A stretch of DNA of 64,000 nt from Sesamum alatum (lineage: Eukaryota; Streptophyta; Magnoliopsida; Lamiales; Pedaliaceae), in assembly GCA_034509735.1 (NCBI GenBank), contig JACGWO010000011.1, positions 19,452,979 through 19,516,978 of the forward strand. The letters are read 5' to 3'. Of this stretch, positions 56,501 to 64,000 are shown in pieces (position 1 is the first letter of the stretch; each line of letters opens with the position of its first letter). The notes under the pieces were generated by a model. It was not told where the DNA came from and did not search any database. It was given only the letters and a program-made list of their open reading frames with translations. Position numbers and translations under genes: made by a program.

Positions 56501-59500
56501 CTTTCAACTTTCTTCTATTTGTAGCAAAGTATTAATAATTCGGTAGCATATATGTTTATTGAAATAACACTTGACACATACAGATTGTTCTTGATATGCA
56601 AGCTTTTATATTGATATGTGTAATCATATATTTCCCGTTACGGTCTTCTCAGTTATTCAAGTTCGATTTTGCTTTGATTAATACTTGCTGACTTCTGATA
56701 CTCATCTTCAGTCATAGACCGGGCCGAAATTTCCTATCAAAAACTTTGATTTCTCTCTTGAACTATGGTGGAGTTCCTCAACAAGTCTTCCTAGATTTGC
56801 TGACAAATGCTTTGGAAGACACTCAAAAAGTCTACTCCAATAGGCGTGCAGCTCTAAGAGGTAATTTTACAAAAGCAACATACTCTAGTGCATGTCTTTT
56901 TGAGTTTCAAACACTAGCCGCCCGCTCCTTTCCACCCTTTTCGGATTAACAAGTAAGGTACACGTGCGCTGCGCGTGAACAATTATAATTTATTTTACTT
57001 TATATTAATGTTTTTAAAGTATAGTTACAAAAGTTATAAGCATGTTACAAATTTTGAATTGTTTTGAAAAATAAAAGTAATAATAATTTTTTTTGGTTGA
57101 AGTAAATTTCATAAATGTAAAGATGGCATGTATAATGTGTAGGCCTCATACAAAATTGCCCATCATCTAAGCTAATGATAATTATTTATTAAGTACTAAT
57201 ATAATAATTGTTATGTTTCTTATAATAACTACAACTATTAAGATTTTTTTATGAAATGTTCTTAATGAATATATAATTTCATTTCATTATTTGTGAGTTT
57301 TGTTCATTTTATTTCTCAAATTTTTCTCTTGACTTTTGTTTGTTTCCCTATCATTAAGTCGATCACTTTCGTGCAATTATGAGAAATATAATTATAATGT
57401 TGATTTTTCTATGAAAGGTTTCAAGGAAAGTAGATTATTTGTGTAGGTTCTAGTAAATTAAATACATTTTGCTATCAAATTTATGATTTTTTTTGGTCAC
57501 TTAATGTGTTAGGTATTTGTTTCGCTTTTCGCAGCTAAATTCATGTTATAGTTGACATATTTGAAGTGAATTTGATAACTTAGTAAACCAAAGTTTAAAG
57601 CACCAACATTCCCTAAATCTCGACAATATTAAGTACTTTTCATTAAAATAAATAAGAAAATTTATGTCTTCTACTCAACTTTATTTCTATTTTGACTTAA
57701 TCAATTTCATTTCTGTAGGTTTTTTTACGATCTAATTAAATTTTTTTTAAAGTTGAAAATTAGTTTACAATTCTTCTATTATATATTCTCATTATTTTAA
57801 AATCCAAACTCTTGTAAGAAAATCTTGAGACTAAAAACTGGAAATTTTTTGTAGTATTCTGCCTTTTAGAAAATATCTATTCCATTATGCTATTAGAAAA
57901 CATATAACAAATCATGCATTTGAACCCAAGCAGAATTATCCTACATATGTTAGAAATTGCAATTATTGTTTTCTTTTAAGTTCAACAAATCTTGAGAAAG
58001 TGCTAGAAATTTGCTTGACAAAAACTTGTTCTTTACAATCGCAATTTTAAGTGGTTGATTAGCTATTGTTTTAAACACAGTTTTAATTTTACAGCAATTA
58101 CATCATGTCATATTATAATTCTTACTATGGATTTTCTTATAACTACATCTTATTTAATTTCTTATAGATTTCTTTAACAATTAAAAAACTAAAACTAAAT
58201 TTGAAATTCAAAGCATAAATCAACTCAAAGCAAAAAAGAGTAAGAAAAAAAAATTAAAATGATATAATTTTGGAAATGCTAATCTATTTGCCACATGCCC
58301 TCCATTCCTTCTTAAAAACTTTTGATTATCTCTCTTGGGATCTCAACAGCTATTATTATTGTGAATTATTTTTTTCATCTTTAGTTAATCTAATATTTTC
58401 TCCTATTCTCCATCTTCTTTCTTTTTGTGAAATTTTCTTTTCAACTTGTCACGGGTTGTGCTCTATACAAGTTCAACTTAATATTGACTATTAAATATTG
58501 ATTCTTTTCAAGTTTGAGTGCTTGAGAACATATCTCATTTTATTATCATTCTTTGCTTATGAATAATTATATCGTACCAAAAGGCCTACTAATTTAACGA
58601 CACAAAATTTTATATTTTTTAGATTTAAATCATTGTGTTTTGACCTTGTATAAAGAATATTCTTTTTTGCATGATTGTATGATGGCATAATAAAGTTAAT
58701 TTATTTAGTTTCTCCTCTAAATATCAAGGATAAGATAATTGAAAGTATGAAATCATGGACATTATTTAAAAAATAAAAGAGGTGAACAACCAATTTGTAT
58801 TCGTCCAAACATATATATAGTTATTTGACCCCTATAACTGTGAAAGTTTATACTAAATGTTTTTCATCCTAAAATAAATAAACTTGACTTGTGTTTGAAG
58901 GTAATGCCATTTACACTATCAGTATATTCATATAATATGATTATGATTTATACAAGATTAAATGTTTTTTCTCCATTGTTTAAGAGAAAAGAAAGATAAT
59001 TCATATGATGTAATTAATCCTTATAAAATCTTAGTTGATGGCACTACAAGAAATATGGATCTTTGTCATGGCTAATTACTACGGTCAAAAGTAAAAAAAT
59101 CATAGTGAATAATGATTAGCCACAACTGTACAATGACTATTAACCATTGTTTCAATGGGATGATTCCACAACATTAACCATTCCTAAAAACAATGGCAAG
59201 TTTTTTTGTCATGAATACGAACTATGGTAAATACTTGACCATAGCTAAGACCATGACAAATATTTATTTTAAAGAATTACTTATTTTCTTAAAAATAAAA
59301 ATAAAATTTTCATTAGTAAATAAAACAAATAGATGTTCAATATTTTAGTTTAAATGCTTGATAAAAGTTATATGTTCCAATTTAGAAAGAAAAAATACAT
59401 CATAAAACAAGTCCGTGCTTAACTTATATAAATCTATTATATATCTTTTGCTTGCGTATGCTTAATACTATTAATTTCAAAATTACAAAATTTAGTTGAT

Positions 59501-61613
59501 AATTTTTTGATTTGGGTAATTGCTTTTGGAAAATTGTTCGAATTTATTGTAATTCTTAAGTTAATCTATATCTATGCAACGCTATTGAGTAGTAATTTAA
59601 AATCTATTTCTTCATATATGATTCTGTTTAAAAATATAAAAGAAATCAAAACTTTAGAAGCTTCTTTTATTTGTTTCATTTATTTGTAATTGCATAAAAC
59701 TTCAAATTCATATTTTTCCTATTATAGTTTAGTATAACTTGAAGTTATTAATTTCCAATTTTTTCCTTAATTAACCTTTTACACTATACCAAATAACATA
59801 TATTGTTGAAAGAAAATATCTAAGTTAATTTATCATATTTAATAAAAATAAACATACACTAAGTAATTTTTTCATGACTTGTGAGAAATAGAAATAAAAA
59901 ATGACTTAAATTATGCAAAATATACCAAGTTATAATTTATGTTTCCTTATCATGAAAATATTATACTTTTAAGTTCAACTAAGAAATTGTAACATGTGTT
60001 TATGGAATTAGTATGCTTTACCTTTTTGAATAAAACACTGATTTTGTTAGTAATAATCTATTCGGACAATTCAATATGTCCTTTTGCAGAGGCTTTAGCT
60101 TGTATTAATTATTAATTGGTTATTTTGTTTAAGAGAATTAGTTTATTTGACTCTCAAAAGATCTTGAAAAGTAATTAATAAGAGTAAATAAATATAATGT
60201 GAAAGTAATTAATAAGAATACATAATTGTAATATGAAGTAATTAATACAAAATTGATAAGCATATTATTCTACATTTTTATCCTTAGTAAAATAATATTA
60301 CTGATTAATTTAGTCGACTCAAATAATGACAGAAACTTTTAAGCACATTCATTCTTATATATAGATATAGATTTGGAATGAGTTAGTTTTTGTTCTTGTT
60401 TCCCAGAGATTTCTTGACTAACTGACCTGAAGTTACCTCACTCTTACTCCTACACCGTTAGTGAGTCGTGTTTCTCCATGAAACATTAACTCTTTCAGGC
60501 CTCATTTACATCATCAATTGAACTATAATTATTTTAGAACTTGTTTCTTGCAGTTGCCTCCAATCACGATGGTTTAGATTTCGGTTATCTTGCACAACTA
60601 ATGCTTTCATGTGGGATACCTCTCAATGAACCATATCTCAATCATTGTCTCTGCAATCTGAAAAGAGATGAAAGAGCTAAACTTAGAAAAGGGAAGATTC
60701 CGATAGGTGAGAGCTTTTACCTGATGGGGACTGCTGACCCAACTGGTGTATTAGACTACGATCAAGTCTGTGTTGTCCTGTAAGTGAACAAAGTCCTTCA
60801 ATTCCACTTGCTTCTTGACCTTTCTGATACATTTTCCATGTTATGCATTATATATGTTAACTTTTTAAGTCAAAATTTGGAGTTTGTATTTTGTTATACC
60901 TTGCAAGAGAACTTTATTATCATTCTTGTTGGTATACAGATAGCACTTTCTGGTGATCAACCACATTATCCTAAACAACCCCTATCACTACTGCGCCTGG
61001 CAGGATCAATGGCCTTGAACCTTATCAAACCCATGTCAATGTTGAAAGGGATTTTTCATTTTCGAAAAACTGTCTTTTTTATGAACACTTCCATTTCCTC
61101 CCCGGCATAATCACATGCTTCACTTACAAGCAGGAGTTTACTGCCCATTAGTTCAAAAAACTTTGCTTATTTCTATCTCCTCTGCAAATTCTTTCTGAAG
61201 TATGTGACAACTTTATCTCAGAGCCAGTAATTTCAGTTACATTTTCTTTTTGGTGAATTTTCACCAAGAAGATATTAGCCAGTTTTATTTTCTTAAGAAA
61301 GAATTTGACAAGTTCGCCAAAATAAATAAATAAATGTATATAATTAAAGAACCGGTGTCCTGCTTATCAGTTTTGGTAATTGTGCAGTGACAATGGTCAA
61401 ATTTCGGGGAAGGTGTTGGTGTACCGAAATCCTGGACTGCACTTTGGGGATATTCATGTTATGGAGGCCATATATGTTAAGCAACTGGAAGATTATATTG
61501 GGGATTCCAAATATGGCATATTCTTCTCTACGAAGGGATGTAGATCAGCGCCGTATGAAATGGCAACCGGAGATTTTGATGGAGACATGTATTGGGTTTC
61601 AAGACATCCTGAG
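38591..61613 (+). CDS. RNA-dependent RNA polymerase, RDR3/4/5 (gamma) type, 3'-partial
   Basis: Fourteen exons join in frame to 728 codons without a stop: 38591-38897, 41236-41446, 41529-41667, 42091-42165, 42442-42592, 53648-53861, 53952-54039, 54192-54335, 55017-55091, 55211-55282, 55973-56079, 56712-56860, 60554-60779 and 61388-61613. All introns are GT...AG. The N-terminus ([14 protein letters not shown]) and the middle ([32 protein letters not shown]) match the region specific to the RDR3/4/5 group. The catalytic domain follows, with [31 protein letters not shown] and the metal-binding motif DFDGD (61572-61586, residues 715-719); DFDGD rather than DLDGD marks this group. Such enzymes copy RNA into double-stranded RNA, but the role of this group is poorly known. 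About 250 C-terminal residues expected after HPE are absent from the window. Introns 5 and 12 are bloated by transposons. Confidence 0.93.
46708..47798 (-). repeat. 3' LTR (left) of the gag-only element
   Basis: TG...CA bounded on the plus strand (TGGGAAATAATAGG to CTCCATCA). The minus strand has TATAAATA near 46826-46833. Without the inserted solo LTR it would be about 332 bp, matching the 345-bp right LTR. Confidence 0.88.
46840..47603 (-). mobile_element. Solo LTR with perfect 5-bp TSD, nested in an LTR
   Basis: The 754-bp insert at 46845-47598 begins TGATGCGTACCTGGG, ends GGGGGACATCA, and is flanked by CTAGC at 46840-46844 and 47599-47603. The right LTR at 51336-51680 keeps the empty site (ATACTATGCTAGCCAAAAATG), proving insertion. 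TG...CA ends with a 5-bp duplication identify an LTR left by recombination between two LTRs. A minus-strand TATAAATA at about 47135-47142 suggests minus orientation. No coding sequence is present. Confidence 0.9.
48705..49035. repeat. Tandem array, ~50-60-bp unit x 6-7
   Basis: Units read GGGTGTCGCTTATGACACCT, then CAAGGAAGTC, then TTTTTCTTTTGACTT with substitutions. Copies start near 48706, 48738, 48799, 48848, 48896, 48949 and 49000. Such arrays occur in the non-coding 3' part of large Tat-type elements; here it lies between gag and the 3' LTR (minus orientation). Confidence 0.85.
49442..51100 (-). pseudogene. Tat-type gag remnant (minus strand)
   Basis: Reading on the minus strand: an N-terminal segment (51100-50849, [12 protein letters not shown]); arginine-rich fragments; the gag core [16 protein letters not shown]...[12 protein letters not shown] (49981 down to about 49870); LREYVHRF (near 49810); and the C-terminal [16 protein letters not shown] (49560-49510), which parallels YTPLNVPRGRALMA in the plus-strand gag at 14254. 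Frameshifts separate the pieces, and a short internal duplication ([17 protein letters not shown]) is visible. Inactive. Confidence 0.78.
52420..53070. mobile_element. Tourist-like MITE with internal repeats
   Basis: The element spans 52423-53067, with ends CCCTATGTTTGGTTTCATTTT and AAAATGAAACCAAACATAGGG as exact inverted repeats, and GAA on both sides (52420-52422 and 53068-53070). The left part contains a direct repeat of its own terminus (from about 52454) and two inverted copies (GAGAAAATGAAACCAAACAT followed by AGCATTACCCAAAA), plus a repeated GGTGTTTTGCACATTCTCCC block. It lies in RDR intron 5. Confidence 0.75.
53300..53382. repeat. Tandem duplication, ~42 bp x 2
   Basis: CATGCTTATTGGRCTTAACACACTTACATGGTAGCGATTA occurs twice in direct succession with one substitution. 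It lies in RDR intron 5, about 270 bp before exon 6. Confidence 0.9.
56950..60371 (-). mobile_element. Non-autonomous Helitron in RDR intron 12
   Basis: Read on the minus strand, the left end is a GC-rich hairpin region CACGCGCAGCGCACGTG, then TACCTTACTTG with a flanking T. The right end begins TCTATATCTATATATAAG with a preceding A. A 5' TC terminus, a 3' subterminal hairpin and an A-to-T insertion site fit a Helitron. The 3' CTTG deviates from the usual CTRR by one base. The interior is AT-rich, encodes no Rep/helicase, and holds a CACTA end at 59043. The 3' hairpin resembles that at 34362-34389. Confidence 0.68.
59043..59275 (+). mobile_element. CACTA transposon end (one terminus)
   Basis: CACTACAAGAAATATGGATC is the standard plant CACTA terminus. 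It is followed by subterminal repeats of the type CATGGCTAATTACTACGG, AACCATTG, ACTATGGTAAATACTTGACCATAGC. The opposite TTTCTTGTAGTG end was not found, so the element is truncated. It lies inside the Helitron, so it is a nested remnant. Confidence 0.65.
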
Positions 61614-62425
61614 GTTAGGATCCATCAATTTTTCTTTTTTCCTCTGTCTAATAGAATCACACATTAGTTACTATCTGTCAACTACCTATTGAAGATTCTG
61701 CTACTTATATGTGATCATGCTAGAGTTTTTTCTCTACTTTGCTTTTAGACCATAGCAAGTTCTGACCCAAAATTTTATCTACTCAAGAACCTTAGGATAA
61801 AGGTCTGACTGATCAATTAGCATTTGTCTAATGTTGGGTCTGCAACGTGAGTTGAGTACAATCTATTCTCCACTCATGGGCATGCACTTGTTAGTTAACA
61901 TTCTGAATCCTACTTCCGATGCATAAGTAGCAAAGATGCTAGAAACGCAGAATTGGTTATCCTTGACAACATCAACTACTACGCTGCATTGCACATAAAC
62001 CCTTTCAGGATCATACTGACTCTCCTGGAAAATTCTATAGTACATTTTGAAGTTATGGACAGTGTTAGGAAGGTGGTCAACAGGCTTGATTTAGCAGTTG
62101 GGACTTGTGTCAACCTTGTGTTGCATGTGCCTTTGTTGAGAAAGAGATTTGTCATACATAAGTTGTTGAAGCTACATTCCTAAAGTGGGTGAAACGTGAA
62201 GGTTCTGGATCAGCAGCACTTGTAGCCCTATGGATGGTGAAGTGGAATAACTTCACAAATCCTCATATGCCAGTTCAACAGTAGGAATCTCGGTGGTCAG
62301 TAATAATGGAATTTAATATCGGGAAGAGCACAATGCAATACATTTTTATTAGCCAGTGAAACCATGTGCATATTGCAAGTTTTTTTTTTAGTTATTGAGA
62401 TAAAATATTTTTTTAAGTATTTTTA
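61614..62425 (+). other. Downstream of the last visible RDR exon
   Basis: GTTAGG follows the exon as a donor. The next RDR exon (expected after ...YWVSRHPE) was not found in any frame here. Around 62067-62282 a coding-like stretch appears (DLCQPCVACAFVEKEICHT, a stop, then VVEATFLKWVKREG and ALVALWMVKWNNFTNPHMP). I do not recognise it; it may be a gene fragment or a chance open frame. Confidence 0.45.
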
Positions 62426-62877
62426 AGGTAAATTACGTTGAATTTCCTTGAGTTTGATACAATTACAAATACACAGTCGTTGTTTGAGAAATTACCGATA
62501 TCCCCCTGATAATAACTATCGTCCAACAGTTGACCCATTTCATTGGCTTTCCTTAGGATTTCATCAAAAAGATTTGTATTGAATTGCTAAAAGTGTCCTT
62601 ATAGACCATGAGTTATAATTTTATATTTTTTTAAAAAACTTTATATATATTTTTATTATTAACGTTCGTCCAACATCAGATTTTTTTGTATTTTATCAAT
62701 TTGTTTTAGATAAATTAAAATTTCAGCAAGAGTAAAGTTGACATTTCCATCTTACCGTCTAAGGATTACATAATATGTCATATATTAAGGGGTATCGGTA
62801 ATTTATCAAACAATAAGGGAGTATTTATAATTGTATCAAATCTCAGGGGAACTCAATGTAATTTACCCTATTTTTTA
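62417..62877. mobile_element. MULE-type MITE
   Basis: The element is about 62426-62868. The left arm AGGTAAATTACGTTGAATTTCC and the inverted right arm GGGTAAATTACATTGAGTTCCC align for about 85 bp, through GATACAATTAYAAATAC and GTTTGAKAAATTACCGATA. Flanks are TATTTTTA and TATTTTTTA. The inner sequence TCGTCCAACAGTTGACCCATT relates it to 37909-38345. No coding capacity. Confidence 0.78.
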
Positions 62878-64000
62878 AGAATATTCTTTTGATACACGAG
62901 TACATTACATAACTATTGTTAAAAAGTCACTTATGATTATGTAAACATATATTTATTTTAGATTTTTCAATATTAATGATTGCACTTTTGGTTCTTACTT
63001 CTTAGCATATATATTTATTGCACACAAATATACCACATATGCATATATCAATTTGTTAAACATTTATTTTACTTAAGAATAACTTTTTCTTGATTTTTAC
63101 TTGTGAAGTTTTCTTCACTTGTTAATCTTCTAATTAATGTATAATTTAATAATAATTAAAATAAAATTACTTTCCCTGTGCCAAGAGGTGTTCGTGTCTG
63201 TGTTTATGTGTTGTGTATGTGTGTATTGATTTTAAAAGGATGGGTGCTGCGCACCCATCATCATCCCATCTTTTTCTTTTTCTTTTTCTTTTTTCTTTTA
63301 ATTTTATTAAACTTTTTATATAACTATGTTATTTGATTAGTGCATTTATTAAATATGCTTTGTACTATCCGATTTACTATTAACCGGAAAATTTTATGAA
63401 TTTGAGTATTTATATAAATTACCAATAATTAAAATTATTTAATCTATTAGATTTAACCGTTTTTATAAATTTATATTTTTTAGACAATCATAATATTTTG
63501 GTGAGCGCTTATGGAAAAAAGAATTAATAGAGAATTTTTTCATTAATAGTCTGAAGAGAACAAATTATCTTATATGCATGTAAACACGTGATCATACTTA
63601 GTTTTTATGATCATCTACCAAATTTATATAGATCTATTCGTTATATCTTTTAAGATTAATCCAAAATTCAGGAACAATTGTATTTTATTTGTGAATAATA
63701 TCAATATCAAGTTTTTTTAATATATCTTGATCGAGTAGTTCAAAGTTCTAACATAAAAAATTAAATTTATTAAAAGTTCGCATGTTATATCATAAATCAA
63801 TTTAGTTAAAAAAATAGAAGTTACGAAATAAACTAACTTATATTATGAGTTAGATTTGTTTGTTACAACAAAATTAATAAACTCGTTCACTCCAAATTAG
63901 ATACACTAACAAGAAGTATCATGTTAAAGTATAAAAATTGAGGCCTGTCTTTTTAGATTTGAAACCTTGTATTCTCATTTTTACTATCTAAAAATTTGAA
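62878..64000. other. AT-rich region with an LTR-like hairpin
   Basis: No gene is visible. At 63239-63259 there is a perfect hairpin GATGGGTGC-TGC-GCACCCATC next to GT-rich and CTTTTT-rich tracts. In reverse complement this order (A-rich, GGGTGC hairpin, CA-rich) matches the LTR at about 18635-18780, so 63170-63310 is probably an inverted relative of that LTR. Confidence 0.55.

Larger units (their letters stand above)
56861..60553 (+). other. Intron 12 of the RDR gene (3.69 kb)
   Basis: The donor GTAATT follows ...RRAALRG and the acceptor TTCTTGCAG precedes TTGCCTCC. Nearly all of it (56950-60371) is the Helitron described separately; excising it would leave an intron of about 270 bp. Confidence 0.85.

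Noticed and set aside
38591..61613. Integrated viral RNA polymerase
   Set aside because: The DFDGD motif, the RDR3/4/5-type N-terminus and a 14-exon structure identify a cellular plant RDR, not a viral polymerase.

Overview
This window looks like nuclear DNA from a plant, most likely a eudicot. It is AT-rich, has introns with GT...AG boundaries, and contains plant-type retrotransposons of the Ty3/Gypsy, Ty1/Copia and LINE groups, a tRNA-derived SINE, and MITEs. It carries an RNA-dependent RNA polymerase of the plant RDR3/4/5 group. I cannot name the species.

Only two host genes are supported. (1) On the minus strand at 7633-13349 is a six-exon gene for an SDS22-like leucine-rich-repeat regulator of protein phosphatase 1. 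It is colinear with the plant family over its full length (about 327 codons), but exon 2 carries two mutually compensating 1-base indels. (2) On the plus strand at 38591-61613 are fourteen in-phase exons (728 codons) of an RDR3/4/5-type RNA-dependent RNA polymerase, up to and including the DFDGD catalytic motif. The C-terminal exons (roughly the last quarter of the protein) are not in the window.

Layout: 1-500, LTR-like fragment. 510-2810, decayed LINE. 2777-5453, intergenic with tandem duplications. 5464-6630, Mutator-like element with long terminal inverted repeats (TIRs), a perfect 10-bp target duplication and an abnormally GC-rich core. 6695-7101, another long-TIR element. 7633-13349, SDS22 gene with a Tourist-like element in intron 1. 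About 13464-18427, 5' LTR, gag and partial pol of a Tat-type Gypsy element lying just upstream of the SDS22 start codon. 18428-19700, LTR plus primer-binding site of a second Gypsy-type element inserted into the first. 20527-20776, intact SINE with target duplication. 21000-27360, AT-rich DNA with MITEs and a ~970-bp foldback. 27973-28250, near-perfect 60-bp inverted repeat. 28580-33532, decayed Copia element with both LTRs. 34362-37460, Helitron end, MULE-type MITEs (two nested, with target duplications) and a CACTA-like element. 38385-61613, RDR gene, whose intron 5 (11 kb) holds a gag-only antisense LTR element with a solo LTR nested inside it, and whose intron 12 (3.7 kb) is almost entirely a Helitron. 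62426-62868, another MULE-type MITE. 62880-64000, AT-rich, with an LTR-like hairpin.

The two host genes have no visible functional link. SDS22 would modulate PP1 phosphatase. The RDR belongs to the less-studied gamma group of plant RNA-dependent RNA polymerases. The most distinctive feature is a family of MULE-type long-TIR elements (TIRs resembling GGGATAATTACAC or GGGAAAAATGCAA) present at least five times, with 9-10-bp target duplications still readable at several copies.
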